64,000 nucleotides of DNA, taken from positions 12,662,501 to 12,726,500 of the forward strand of contig CM050449.1 of the NCBI GenBank assembly GCA_027563935.2, read 5' to 3'. The notes below the pieces were generated by a model. The model saw nothing but the letters and a program-made list of their open reading frames with translations. It had not been told where the DNA came from and ran no database searches. The translations under genes and the position numbers were made by a program. Below are positions 22,314-36,100 of the stretch, one piece after another. Positions within the stretch are counted from its first letter, which is position 1; every line of letters begins with the position of its first letter. The DNA is from Costus lasius (lineage: Eukaryota > Streptophyta > Magnoliopsida > Zingiberales > Costaceae).

Positions 22314-22898
22314 ATGGCATCGCCGAGCTCCTCCTCCAACTCGCCCTGTGCCGCCTGCAAGTTCCTGCGGCGCAAGTGCATGCCGGGATGCATCTTCGCG
22401 CCCTACTTTCCGCCGGAGGAGCCGCAGAAGTTCGCGAATGTGCACAAGATCTTCGGGGCCAGCAACGTCACCAAGCTCCTCAACGAGCTGCTCCCGCACC
22501 AGCGGGAGGACGCGGTGAACTCCCTCGCCTACGAGGCCGAGGCGCGCGTGAAGGACCCCGTATATGGCTGCGTCGGCGCCATCTCGGTCCTGCAGCGGCA
22601 GGTGCAGCGGCTGCAGAAGGAGCTCGATGCCGCCAATGCGGAGCTGCTGCGCTACGCCTGTGGCGGTGATATCCCGATGGGGCTTCCCGTGCAAGCGGCG
22701 CCGCCGGCGATGATGTCGCCCTTGGGGGCGTACCAAAGAATTGAGTTCGGCAGGAGGAGCGGCAATGGAGGGGGTGGAGATCCTCCGCTGTGTCCGGCTC
22801 CGGCAGCGTTGCTCGTAGCCGGGCCTCCGCCGTGGCCTGGTAATGATTTTTCAGCAGATGCGAGTAGAGATCAAAGAGGAGAGGAAAGCAGCATGTGA
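22314..22898 (+). CDS. LBD: LOB-domain transcription factor, class I, LOB/LBD25 clade
   Basis: A plant-specific DNA-binding transcription factor of 194 aa that acts in the nucleus at organ boundaries or in auxin-linked development (family knowledge). The CX2CX6CX3C zinc-binding block is at residues 12-26 (C12, C15, C22, C26). The GAS block is about 47-86 (FGASNVTKLLNELLP .. DPVYGC). The LX6LX3LX6L coiled coil uses L93, L100, L104 and L111, all intact, which marks class I. The N-terminus MASPSSSSNSPCAAC and the tail near PPWPGNDFS resemble Arabidopsis LOB/LBD25. The C-terminal third is low-complexity and variable. The coding part is one exon, and the start is the first ATG after the leader acceptor. 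GC content is much higher than in the surrounding DNA. Confidence 0.96.
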   Translation: MASPSSSSNSPCAACKFLRRKCMPGCIFAPYFPPEEPQKFANVHKIFGASNVTKLLNELLPHQREDAVNSLAYEAEARVKDPVYGCVGAISVLQRQVQRLQKELDAANAELLRYACGGDIPMGLPVQAAPPAMMSPLGAYQRIEFGRRSGNGGGGDPPLCPAPAALLVAGPPPWPGNDFSADASRDQRGEESSM

Positions 22899-25800
22899 AG
22901 TGAGAAATCGATGATCCCAATTATCAAATTTCAGATTATGATTATCTATAGCTAGATGAATCATAATCATATTTATATATATAATTATTTGCGATGCTCA
23001 TATATGATATGTATATTTTCATCCAATTAAGCTTTATTAATTCTGAACCGGCTTTGGATTTCAGGTGAGGAATATTTGCAGTGGAAAGGGAAATATATAT
23101 TCCCCCACATTGAGCACTTGTAGTATTCTTGATTTCTAAGAGTGCACTCTTTTGAGGGTTTTCCTGTAGACCACCTCATGGAATGTAAAGGATCCATTAA
23201 TTAATTAGTGATTTGATCTGGCTACATGTCTCTCTATCAATTGATGCTTTTACATACCAAATAATCTGCAGCTCCTTTCTTCAGACTTGATAATTTGTTG
23301 CTTTAAAATATTTCCACATATATGAATCAAATCGCATCTGTTAATGCCTGTTAATCAATTAATTTCCTATTTCAATACATGCAAACAAATTATGACCCAA
23401 GTAGCAATTAAATAATTTACAAATTTCCTTCTCCTGAAACATGAAACGCTTTAACTCACTATTTATTCCTAAATATTGCTGTATGTTACTTTCTTTTTGT
23501 GATAAGTTTGATTGTCTACTTTAATTCTCGTTATTAATGCATCTGACTGTGCATATGACATCACGTTATGATATGATTAGGTGCAAAAAGTTATAGAATA
23601 GAGCTGCAAGATCTCCCTCTTCTCTGAAATATTTGATGTGACAAGATTAGATTTAGATAATTTAATTAATGCATAAGAGACAAAAAATTATCGTTTATAT
23701 TTAAAATAAATAAAGGAGCCTTGTATAAGTATAGTAATAAATTCAGTATGTAATTTTCTTGCAATAACTCTTATACAGTATCAGCAGTTCACTACTATTC
23801 CTTTCACTAGACTGACGACAAATTAATGTACTGCACGTATTTAGATATACAGGTGAATCTTTTTGAATATGAACTTGTCAACTTACTTTATGTATCTCAT
23901 AGCTAGGTTCAGTGTTAATTATGTGTGATAATAATAATAATATTATTTATTCAAAATATAATGGATATAACAATCAATAAATGTACGAGTGTGGATTTGA
24001 GCACGGCTTGAGTATGTTATGCTCTAAATATGGTCTAAGTTAGCTAGCTAGATGACCTTTTTGAGATCGTGTAGTCTTATAAAATGTTACACCTCCACTG
24101 AAGTCATTGTTATCAGTCGTCGTAGACTCTGGTATGGATACGATGAGAAGATCATCCACACTGCTTTGATGCTTAATTACGTACATGAAGAGGAGAAGAG
24201 TACTGTGATCATAGGTTGGTAGATAGCAACACAAGAGCCAATCATATGGGAGAGCGAGAAGAGTAGGGTCGTCCAACCTCGCAGTGGAAGTTTCCATCAG
24301 TATGGCTGTGTCGTGTGTGCCAAATGTGAGATGGACCTCCATTGTTGACGACTGATGATGAGACAGATTGGGCATGTTGCTTTGTTGACTTGCAAAAGGA
24401 AGACTGCAGCGAGTTTTTATTTATCGTCGCCTCTTCCCCATTTGGTCCATCTACGAGTTGTGTAGATATGCTTAGATTGTTCTTCCTTATCTCCTAATTA
24501 ATATCATATCTCGGCGACGGTCGGTGAACGCAGATTTAGCGAAGCGTATCGTCATGCATCACCGCCGATTAGCCGAGCGCGCATGCTCGAAAAGTATAAA
24601 TGAATGAATATTAAATATAATATATAGTTCGACTTAGCAGCGACTTTAAGTCGCTATCACCAGGTTAAATATGGTTTAATCATCTCTGAATTGATTCATT
24701 TAAGATAATGCAATCTGTTCTCCAGCCCCGCTCACAGTACTCTGCATCGTCGTATGTGATGGTGCTGCCGTTGACTCCTGTAGCCTCCCCGATGAACTTG
24801 AGTCGGAGGTACCAACCGGCTGGAATCCACGCTTCCCAGGACTATCTGAAATTGTTAAATGGAGTCATGACAGGGTGTATATTAGCAAGATACTGTCGTA
24901 TACATCGTATCTATTTTGATCCAATTGACCTTCTGTACTATACAGCTGATCAAATAATTCAAATTTAGTTTCTTAAAATTTTTAAAAGGATAGATTTCTT
25001 CAAATTCTACTCGCTGTCAAGCCGCCCTCCCTCCTCTCTTGTACTCTCAGCTAAAAGCTTGGGTTAGCAGTGTGCCGTGCAAGTAAATTCACGTAACTTG
25101 AAGATGATATTTTATATATAAGTTATACTTAAAATTAAATTTAAATAATATTTATGAATCACTCGAGCTGGTAGAGCCAAGAAGCATATTGGATGGTAAT
25201 CATGCTACATTCTAAGATTGTATACCCTAATTCTAAATATACTAGTCTTGACTCTTGATTGGTTGGTCTGGGATACTAATTAGTCAAGTAGGCTTTGGTA
25301 TTATTATATACAAAATTACAAGGACAGAACATTTCACAAGTTTCAACGGGGACTGCTAGCGTCGTCAAAGTGATCAGTATTAAAATAAATTAGTCATAAA
25401 TTAACTCATATAAACATCAAATTAATCTCTTATTAGTATTATTATTCTATTTTTTGACTTATTTCATTAATTTAGAGTTACTATAGTTTAGAGAACTCAG
25501 AAATTCTTTTTTTTTTTTTTTACTTTGCACGTGTCATGGAAGTTAAATTAGAATTAAATTTATGAAATATCATGTGGATGTTAAAAAGCACGGAATTTCC
25601 TTCAAATTACAATGTCCAAATTTTGCCACAAATCCAATCATACTTGTGCTAGCCACATGATGGTCTTGATCTATACTATGTTATGATCATGAATTATAGC
25701 AATTGATGTGTTATTCTTATTATATATATAAAATATGATAAGAATAACATAGGTAACTAGAAGAACTAATTATAAGCATTTTTTTATATTATTATTATTG

Positions 25801-27990
25801 ATTATACACATTTCAATGCAATATACTATGATAGACTTAATGCACTTCACATTAAGAAGAAAAATATGTACTATCTTATTTGCCATCATCCTAGACATAA
25901 ACTAGAAAAGATAATAACATAATGTTTTGTTTTACTATAAATGAGAATAAAGCATTAATTACACCCTATCATTCTCCCTAAAAATATAATGTATTCACTC
26001 ATTTGTTGACAAGCTGATGTAACTTCAGAGTTGGAGATAAGGACAGATTTACCTTTAATGAAGTGTCACCATATTTAATTAGATAAAAAATTCTACACAA
26101 TACACTGACTAAATAGGCAAACATAGGGCATATCTCTGCCCTTCTATGTGCGCACCTTTGTATATATTTATATTATGCACAGTATCAAACGGCGGAAATA
26201 TTATCATGAATGTTATGACCCGAAGCACAATTTACTTGTGATTTAACCCTAAACTAAAGTGTCACGATTGGACGCATCTGTAGTCGATCAGAGAGAACCA
26301 ACAGATGAGATCGAACCCTCCGGAGAGGTATGGATCTCCGAATTGATTTGATGTATACCTTACACTTCATTATTTCTGTGAAGTCATCATGGCATCCTCC
26401 CACGCCTCAGGCGTCGATGTCATCAGCAGCACTTGTATGCCAAGGAAGAAAAATGAACAAAAGAATGACAACGGAATAGACAACTCAATTAGCACTGAAG
26501 AAAATTAATGTACAACATGCAGGCTCTCCTGAAACTTTTTAACACCCAAACAAATAAAATGAGAGCAACGCTAGAATTAGTAGAACAAATTGTTGCACTC
26601 CCAGCTCATCCTTATTGCCTGGCTGGCTGAGAGTCCAAATCGGCCATTGCCGCAGCCCGCACTAGCTACGCACACAGCGGGCTAAGCTAGGGTTACTATG
26701 CCCATTAATTAATAGGCTGCTGGCAGCCCATCTCACGCATGTGACCTGCGGCTGGGCTATTTGGATATATGGACTGGGCTTGGCTCGGCAACGACAGGTT
26801 TTGGCTTGCAGACTTGCAGTCACATGTCTCACAACGAAAGCATAAAGTTATTTGAGGATGTTGGGTGCCAAATTGGATTGGAATTTTAGCACCTTGGTTC
26901 AGTGTTTATCTGATCAGGTGAAAAGTGCTAAGAATGAGAAGAAAACAGAGAATGCATGTGAAGAAGTGGAACATACGAAGGGGAAAATGTCCCATCAAGA
27001 AGAAAAAGGCGAAGCTAAAGCGCAACAATTATGGTACGAAAGAATATTTTTTTAAATTGAAAGATCACTGTCTAAGATATTAAAATACAAAAAATGTTTG
27101 AATTAAAAAAGCCATTTGTCCAACCAACCATCATTATATTTGTTATGTTTTGCATATTTAGCAATCTAATCTGCGGTTAAATTATAAGATCTATTCATAT
27201 GTGGAAAAACTATACACTTATTTGTGGACATAAAAGATATTTCTCGAATAATATTATAAGTGACTGCATTTAAAGACAGAGTAGGATCTGCTAAGTGTCT
27301 TCATACTATTCATTTCAAAAATCACTGTTAAATATTATTATAATTCAATATTTAAATAGAAATATTGCATAACACTTCTCCAAGTTCCGGGAAAAACAAT
27401 TATTTCACGCACGAGTGTTTCAAGAAGATTTCTAGCATAGTTAATTGATTTTTTTTCGTAGGGATTCATTTACGAGGAATTGATCGTAAATTCCTAAATT
27501 TCTAAATACATTATGTATGTGTCATATTTTTATTTAATATGTTATGTATTCAAACATTTTTTATGTACAGTATTTATATAATATTTTAAAATTAAATAAT
27601 TATATAATGAATAAATTATTAAAATTTATTATTATAAAATAAAATTTTTATTACAATACGATTACATCACAACAACAATTAGAATACTAATAGCAATTAT
27701 TATTTTACACTTTTAAAAGTAAAAAATATCTATAGGCAAGAATAAAAATAATAACGGTTTATATTCTATTTTATTTAATGATAATATAATTTTATTCACT
27801 TTAAATGAATTTATGCAACGCTACCAAAGATCTAAAATCTAGGTTATCACATCGTTTAAGACAATAGGGATTCACCGTAAATGTAGATTATTTATAAATA
27901 AAATATTATATATATAATTTGTAATTAATATATTAATAAAAAGTTTTACTTACAAAGTTAGGCACAACAATAGCCGTCTAATGAGATCCA
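22899..27990. other. AT-rich intergenic region between LBD and BDP1
   Basis: The left few hundred bases are the LBD 3' region. A 111-codon minus-strand frame (24375-24040) and an 86-codon plus frame (24708-24968) match nothing I know and have no supporting context. There is a poly-T tract at about 25509-25521. I see no RNA gene or structured transposon. Confidence 0.4.
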
Positions 27991-28720
27991 TGGGTTAGTT
28001 TTTCCAAGTTCGGTTCCATTGGACGGAAAGCTCTTCTGCACGAAGAAACGATCCCGTGGACGATTAGAGAATTTATGTGCTATATGCTGTCGATACCTGA
28101 CGCCATATTGTTTTTTCTCTTTGCTGCTCTCCTCTTCTCCTGACGCCGTTGCTGGTGCTGCCGCCGATCTCACCTCCTCGCGATTCCTCCCCTGCGCCGC
28201 TACCTCTCATCGCCAAGCAGAATATTCATCTTCGTGCACCAACTTCCGCAGGTATTGTCGAATATGATAGCTTATTAGTAGTTTTGCGAAAACCAAGCGA
28301 TTGAATTCTCATCAATGTCAGCGGGGTGAAATATAGAACTAGGAGGACACCAGCGCCGCGTCCTCGCCCGGCCGGTGCTGGACGCTTTCATGGATCAGTG
28401 TGGTCGATGCAGCCTGATCTAACGTCGACTGCTGCAGTTTCGTGCCACTTTCTCCCACCTAGTATGCGGTCGCGCTTCCTCCCTCTTTCTCTTCCTTCCT
28501 CCTCACAATACGGTCCCAAATACTTCGTAGCTTCCTCGTTGACCATCTACGCCCTCTTCCCTGTTTACCCCCTCTCTCCTTTTCCCTCCTTTTTCTTTTC
28601 TGCCGTTTATATCTGCCATCCGTCACCGCCCCTTTGGAGCTCAAACAAGGGCTCCGTGTCAACCTCCTCCCTCCTCCCTCTCTCTGGTTGTCTCTTTTTA
28701 TTAGGGTTAGCGTTAATTTT
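27990..28720 (+). promoter_or_regulatory. GC- and pyrimidine-rich candidate BDP1 promoter/leader
   Basis: In an otherwise AT-rich stretch this block is GC-rich. It holds CT-rich runs, and a donor-like junction at 28250 (CTTCCGCAG/GTATTG) suits a non-coding first exon. It is the only such block upstream of the BDP1 start at 33193. A 132-codon frame at 28326-28724 is low-complexity, and I do not regard it as coding. The link to BDP1 is inference from position. Confidence 0.35.
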
Positions 28721-29344
28721 TTAAACAAATTTCGAATTAATTGTTTCTATTGAATTAATTTTAATGCATTATTTAGTTCGTTAGTTTAATTTATGTCAAT
28801 TTATTGCTTAAAGTTTATGTTTCAAACTTATTAATTATTTTAGTGCAAAACTTCTTAACTAGTTATTTGTAATTGTAATATTTGGTTTTCATTTATTGGA
28901 TTGTAATAAGTTCGATTTTTGTGTAAATTACATATAAACCCAGTTTCTGTTGAGAATAATTGTGAGGGATTTGTGTTGCAAATCTGTTTTAAGGTAATAT
29001 ACTCGTTGTAAAACGGGTTTGCTTATTTACAAAATTTTAAAATTCACTATTTATTTCCTAGGGTTTAAATGCCACTTTCATTTTCAAATTCCTCCTATCA
29101 CGTGTCATTTTGTGACTTCTTTGATGGTAAAAGGATTTGAGAAGGCACTGTAAAAAATATGAATCCTAAGCATCTGTTTATCTAATTTGATCATGTTTTC
29201 ATTGAGTTAGAAGATTGAAAAATGTCAAAACATAAATCCCAGCCACACTTGCATGTATAACGTGGTATTCTAGTGACTTAGTGTGGGTTTTGAGAAACCA
29301 TGAAAAGTGTAGAGGGCACTCGAAAAAAAAAGTAGGAAACGTTA

Positions 29345-29764
29345 CAGCATGTTTGGTATGCAATGTTGAAGTTACTGTCTTGAGTGAGAATGAAAACTGA
29401 CCTGAAAACTTGCTTTGTTGGTAGTTTTGTCCTAAAATAAAATGTTAAAAACTTGAAAAATATGAAGGTTATTAATTTCTGGAAACTAACAAAAACTTGT
29501 AAATGAAAACTTCCTTTGGGATAAAACTCAAAAATACATTGGCAAACTTGTAAACGAAAACCTAAAACTTGAAAACACTGTAACATATTATTATTCAAAT
29601 GATTTCACCCATAGGCTTCTTCGAATATGTGATACTTATCTTTGCATAGAGCTATAAATGAGTTTTCATAAATTTGAAAATTGAAGACTTAAATTAATTT
29701 TTAGATTTTCATTTTTTATTGATAACTAAAAGTTTCAAAATTTAGATTCCTATCAAACATACCC
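29345..29764. mobile_element. Tourist-like MITE (PIF/Harbinger type), probable
   Basis: A 420-bp AT-rich block is flanked by TTA on both sides (29342-29344 and 29765-29767). Ends are CAGCATGTTTGGTA and, reverse-complemented, GGGTATGTTTGATA. The TTA target and the GTTTGG-type terminal repeat are typical of Tourist MITEs. It has no coding capacity. Confidence 0.5.
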
Positions 29765-32244
29765 TTATTATTTTTTTTAAATGTACCCTATGTTTTTGTG
29801 GTTATAACTTTATGTTTACATATATGACGTGGTTAAAAACAAAAGAAGAAAATAATTTTGTTATGCTCTTTCTCTGGTTTTATAAATCTAAAAACTAAAC
29901 TCAAGCCATAGTGACATGAGTCTAGTACCATTGGAACTAAATAGACTCCATTGTTTGGAACCAGTTTGTTGCTTTTTATTTGCTCATGGGAAGTAAACAT
30001 ATATAAAAGCCAAATTTATTAAATGTCCACCTAAACATTGAGCTCTCTGAAGTGGTGATTCATTTTCAATATGATTCAGAGTCCACCTAGAGCGTTCATA
30101 TGAATCAGAAAATATTTTGATTGTTTTATTTTGTTAAATAAAACATAACTTTTCAGAAAACTTGAGGACAAATGAACACCTATCATACAAGTCATAAACT
30201 TCATTTGCCATTTCCTGGATTTAGTAATGAATGCATTCCATCAGTTAATATTTTTCTTACTGCATGTCCAAACACATGCTGCAAATTCAAATTTTAGATT
30301 TAATTTGTTTTTGCCTTACCTTTTTTTTTATTTCATCATTGTCAAACTATAATTTTATAACCTCATATGTAGATGCTATTAGAATCTTTAACACGTGGAT
30401 TTGACTATAGCTCATTAAATATCGCATGGAGCGATATTTTGCAATCCTTTTTTTGTTTGTCTAAGTTAGTAATTCATTCCATCTGTTTATGAAGTATATT
30501 TAATTGTAAATGTTTGGATGCACAAAAAACCTAGGCCATGCTTTGTTAATACTATTATGTATTCAAGTATTGATCTAAATTGTACAATATCCAATTTTGC
30601 ATTTGCTTGTTGTTTATTGTTTAAATGGATAATACAAATATACATGCATGAAATGCTGCATATTGAATTACACTATATTTAATTATTTTTAACAAAAAAA
30701 CATTTGTAACTTACCAGTGTAAGCGTTCTATCAACTTTTAAGTTTTTAATTTTTGCAGTGTATCTGTAAATTTAACATGTTTATCACTATCAATTAATTA
30801 ATAATATTATATTTCAAGCAATTTATTGATCATTATTAAATTGATACAGTAATTCAATTAAAGATAACTCCTGGTTCAAGCAAATAAAAATAATAAGATT
30901 CAAACAAGATAGAATTTCTATACAATGGTGTTGAATAAAGAAGAGGCAGTCCTTGTTGTTTCAGTCAGGGGCATGACTTCATAAATTTTGTAAGTCACAT
31001 TGTGATTATGCCCCTAGGTCATAACATAACTTTAAAAATGAATGCTCTCACGAGAATATAAAAAGAACGCAATGAAATATTAATTTCTAACAAGCAAGGT
31101 GGGTGTGATTATATTTTCTATCATACTCTTCAGACAGCAAAATACTTGATGCATTTTCATTTCATTTGAGCGGCCTAAAATGCTAAGACTGCTTAAGTTG
31201 GGTTGATGAAATTTGCACTACTATATTGGTTGCATCTTCTTAACTAATGATAACTGGTTTAGACCACTACATTATATTGGATGCACTAGCTATTGGAAAA
31301 ACCTGCAACGTTTGTTGTTTTTCTTGTTTGTGGAATCTTTTATCAATTTTTGGGATTTTTTAACCAATGGTTTCTAACTTTGTGCATAACTATATTTCTT
31401 ACTGTGTAATAATAGAGGGTCTAATAAAATTTAACAATCTTAAATCCTTTAACTTGAGTTTATTGCACTAATTGAATAAAATTTTCAATTAGAAGTTGAT
31501 ATTGACTTTTAAATTTCAACATTTCTAAGAAATTAAATTAATGTAATTGATAAATGGTTACTACTATGGCACATAACGCAACTGAATTAGCAAGGACTAG
31601 TTGAGTTTATGACTAATCCCAAATCATCATGAGTTATAAAAAAATGCAATACATTAGATTTCATTAACCAACGTAACGGGTTAATGTAGATCTTTGACCA
31701 CACTTAGCATGATTAGATAAATTCTCACATTATTTTTCCAAGATCAGAATCTTGTGGTTAGTGCTGGTTTTAGTCATTTACATGTTCAAAGTTCAAACTT
31801 TGGTGTTGTTGATGCTTGTCTCACATTAGGCAATGATGCCGACATTCGTGCAATGTATTGGTAGCCTATCAGACCTTTACATCCTAGCTGCGCCTGCCAA
31901 CATGGACAAGAAGCTTGTTTCCATGCTTTTGTCATTATGAATTATTTTTTAGGGTATAACTGATATATATTTTATAGGAAGCAACTAAATTAATGTGGTA
32001 TCATAAACCCCATTTAGCAGAGTGATATATAAGAAAAAGGTTAATTGTAGGTTCCCCCCTATACATTTCAGAATTCTACAGGCCATTCCTGAACTGTATG
32101 GAGAAGATGAGTTTTACTAAATTTAGCATGTCAATTTGGTTGATGAATTTAGTTAAGTATAAGACATTTTAGTTGCTTAAAATTTTAGTATTCTATTGTT
32201 CGAGTGGGGGTTAAAGTGACTAGGAAATCATTCTCTTTTTGCAG

Positions 32245-32394
32245 TTTGAGAATATTATACAAAATGAACCACAGATATATAAAAAAACTGGGGCTCTAGA
32301 TCAAGAGAACTACATACCCCCCACTTTTTGTGTTGGCCAGTTAACTTCTTTGTGTATAGTGAATGAACACCCTTCTGAGGATGATCTCCTACAA
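32245..32394 (+). other. candidate extra 5' exon of BDP1 (50 codons, phase 0)
   Basis: It is bounded by a good acceptor (CTCTTTTTGCAG) and donor (CTACAA/GTGAGT), is exactly 150 nt, and is open throughout. Its end reads EHPSEDDLLQ, resembling the DDLL modules of BDP1 exons 1 and 4. If spliced to an acceptor at 33162 it stays in frame with the 33193 ATG. No in-frame ATG is seen in it, so it may be an untranslated or alternative exon, or chance. Confidence 0.35.
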
Positions 32395-33192
32395 GTGAGT
32401 ATAGTAAGGTTTACTTCAATTGAGATAGAAAGTCAATTCAGTTGAGATGAGACCTTGTATCAATATTTATCACATACTGGATTCTCAAGGAAGAAAGATA
32501 TCTCCTCCTTTCTTTCATACTTTGCAGACTAACAAGCTGAAAAGTAAGTAGAAATGGCCTTAATCATAGGTGGATAATCTTATTGTACCCTATATACACA
32601 GCAATATATGAGATTTGGGCTTTATTCAAGAAGTTTCAATTTGATTTTAGATTGCAGGAAGTAAAGACAATAGGCTTCAATTATTGTCAGATCCATAAGC
32701 GATAAAATCCCTAGTTATTTGTCTTCAGCTCTAAAATTCCTTTTTGGCTGCCCCTTTTAGTTCACCAAGTCTGTTGCAGAAAAGATCAAATCCTAATTCT
32801 TGTTCCACTCAAGAAATTGCATCCTCTTTACTGCTTCCTCCATTGCTGAACCAGGGAACAGGCATGATGTTGGTGACAATTGCTATCGTTCCTATAGGGA
32901 GGATTTACAAACAATATAGAAGGGTACCTGTGCGAGAGGCATATCTCATCTTTGTTTCTGTGCATGCAAACATCCAATAGTCTTCATGTTTTGTACTGTA
33001 ATTTAATGACCTTGGTATTCAGTAAGTACTTGTCTTAGTAATTCTTTTCATGTATTTTTAGCGTAGATTGACAATTGCTAATCAATTAAAGGACTTTACG
33101 CAATAATTTATACATTTTGATAATGCCATAAGTTTGAAAAGATTTTTTTTTGCATTCCTTAGTCTGCAAGCGATCTTCCTTGTGCAGACACC

Positions 33193-36100
33193 ATGATCGA
33201 TGATTTGGATTCTGTTGATGATCTTCTCCTTCCGCCTGTGACTACCACAGGTAATTGCTGGGAACAAGTGCTTGTATTTAACTACTTAGTTTTCTCACTA
33301 TTTTGAATGTTCATATGTTGCTCCACATGCTGGCAGAGCGAACATCTGGCAAATTTCGGCCCAAAGCTCGTACTAAACCCATTAAAATTTCCTCTGCTTC
33401 TCCAAAAACTTCTGGTGGTACCCAATCTGAACCTGTCCTCTCGGAGCCTGTGAAACCTGACTTGGAGAGATCCAATCTCCAACCTTGCATGTCCATATCT
33501 TCTATTGGTGCATGTGACCACCTACCTCGCCAAGAATCTGTACAGCAAGCAAAGGTTACCCTGACAGAATGTGTAGCATCTCAAAGTGATTGTTTTGAGA
33601 ATTGTCAGCAGAATAAAGGACATAGGTCAGGTAACTACAAATTTTTTGTTGACCTTTCATTTTAGTAAAATAATTTCATAAGTTCATAATTGCTTTCAAA
33701 ATGCAGATATTACTCAATGACAAAAGGTAATCCTTGAAGTACTTGTTACCTGGAGTTATATTTACTTATAATTTTCAGAGTATTCTGAAATTCTGATATA
33801 TGACTACTTATTTGTTTGAGCATTCATGTCAGCAGGATCTATCGGTGATGTTCAGTTACTGTTAGACCGGCAACATGATAACAAGGAACTCGATGCATCT
33901 TCTATTGCTGTTACTGAAGTCGATGAATCTTTACGTGCTTCAATCCTTAACTCTAGCTGTTCTCAATCAGAAGCATCCGAGTTTGAAATAAATGTATCTC
34001 AACTACCATTACAGGCAGACACAGTGATTTGTACGGAGACATCTCAAAGCAGAGGATGTATCCAGGATACGAACATAAATATGCATCTCGATCTTGCTCT
34101 GTTTAAAGAGGTAAGTTTCACTTAGTCCTCTACCTAATTTCATTTAATAGTTTTCATTCAAGTACATTCAAGTTGTAGGTTTTTTGAATTTTCTTTCAAA
34201 TGATATCAGGCAGTCTTAGAGCATTCAAGTGTGGAATCTCCTGACGATTTGCTTCGTCCTAGTGAAACCACTGGTAAGTACAAACAGAAATATTGTGACT
34301 AATTCCTTGAGACTTTGCAAGATTAGGTAGGCAACAGTTGTCCAATCCAGTTTTTGATTTCAGCTTATTGATGATTCTCTTACAGCAATAGGATATACCT
34401 GATTTAGGTCATGTTGTTAGATATCAATTATTAACAACTTGCAGCAACCATGTTGAGAATTATCAATTATCAGGCAGATGTTCGGTTATTTGTCTCTTCA
34501 CTTTGTCACATGATAAATTGTTGATTATTTTAACTTTTATTATTAGTTATTTGCTTTTCTCCCTGAGCAGTTCTTTAGGTAGCTTGGATGCTTTTATTAC
34601 TTAACTCGTATGACTTCTGAAATGAAATATTCCTCCTTGATAAATTGAGGTTGGAATATCAAAGTGGAAAAAGTAGAAGAGACTTTTTTGGTCTAGAAGC
34701 ATTTATTGCCACAACAAACTGACATACAACGCGTGCATGGATATGTAGTTCTTAGCTATTTTCTATTGTCATGCCTCTCACGAGCAATACTCTTATTGCC
34801 ACATGTAGCTAATATAAACAGCGCATGAATGGACAAAAATCACTCGGCTTTTTGTGTGCTATCTTCTTATGTGCATAGATAGACAAGACTTCCTCTACGA
34901 GCATTAGTGTTTAGACACAATCTCTCATCTAGAACTAATAGGGGAGAGTTAAACTTAATGTTACATCAACTTTGCTACCTTAAGTTTACAAAGGGTTGTT
35001 GACATTATTATATGTTAGAGTAAATTGTTATAGCATGTTTAATCCTATATCATTTATTTCTCTATGGGTTATCTTGGGGGAGTCTATATGCTTGTACTTA
35101 GTACTCTACCTCTTGGTACGAACTATGAAGTGAGCAAGAAGAATTAGTACTTTGTATCCAACTAGAAATATTCTGTTTTGTAGGGTTGTTTGGAATTTCA
35201 ATTGTTCATGGAATTTTAAATTATCTGAATTTTAACATTTTAATTTGTATTGTAATCAAATAAAAATTAAAAAAATTACAGTAACAACTTTGGTTAGTTG
35301 AGTTTTTCTTTAAAAAATTTATGAATTCAAAAGATGCATTAAATGGAAAAATTTTCTTAGTTGAAAGTGACTTTAATTAGTTCCTTATTTTTTTTAATAA
35401 TGGAATTAAACTTAAAATATTTTAAAAGATAAAATTTTAAAAGCTACCTTTATTTCTTTAGATATGAACTATTTCAAAGGACAATACATGAACTAATATT
35501 TGATTTTTGAAATTGAAAAAATGAACATTAGATTAATTATTTATAAAGAAATAAAATTTTAAATCTCAAAAAGTCTGATGAAATTGTGTTTAAAACAGGC
35601 ACTCCATAGAAATTATAATAATTATTAAAGCATATTGTAGCTCAATGGCTCTTAACTTTAACTTTAGTATAGCACTTGATACGAAATAGACCTCTAAATT
35701 AATTTTTAGTTGATGAAAATTGATTTGATTTTAAATGAGCTTGATATATATTTTTAAAATGTTTAATATCTGGTAAACTGTAAAATGAAATAACTTATAC
35801 TAAATCTTCATTTTTTTATAGAAAGATTATATTTTTAGGTATTGTAAGGAAAAATTATTAACATTTATTTAGATATTTATATTAACACCTTTTATTTATG
35901 AAAACTAAATCCACATGTCAAGTTGTATTAGCATTTGTATGAATCAAGACATGCATGAACCCTATCTTTAAATTACAGAGTTTCAAATCCAGAGCTGACA
36001 TTCTGATCATAAAAGAGTCCACAGAATTGGATCATATAACATATTTTAAAACCAGTTCCTATCTATATTGGTACACAGTATAAGGTCGATACTAATTTGA

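Larger units (their letters stand above)
28251..33192. other. presumed first BDP1 intron or upstream region
   Basis: About 4.9 kb, AT-rich, containing the MITE at 29345-29764 and an exon-like segment at 32245-32394. No other gene or RNA was recognised. Whether it is transcribed depends on the leader assignment near 28 kb. Confidence 0.35.

Noticed and set aside
22305..22920. Long minus-strand open frames antisense to the LBD gene (143 and 146 codons)
   Set aside because: They mirror the GC-rich LBD coding strand and give low-complexity Arg/Ala-rich peptides with no domain.
24040..24375. A 111-codon minus-strand frame downstream of the LBD gene
   Set aside because: No recognised family, no splice or promoter context and no repeat relation; kept only as a note in the intergenic entry.
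28326..28724. A 132-codon plus frame near the candidate BDP1 leader
   Set aside because: Low-complexity Ser/Pro/Leu peptide in a pyrimidine-rich tract with no ATG context or homology that I recognise.
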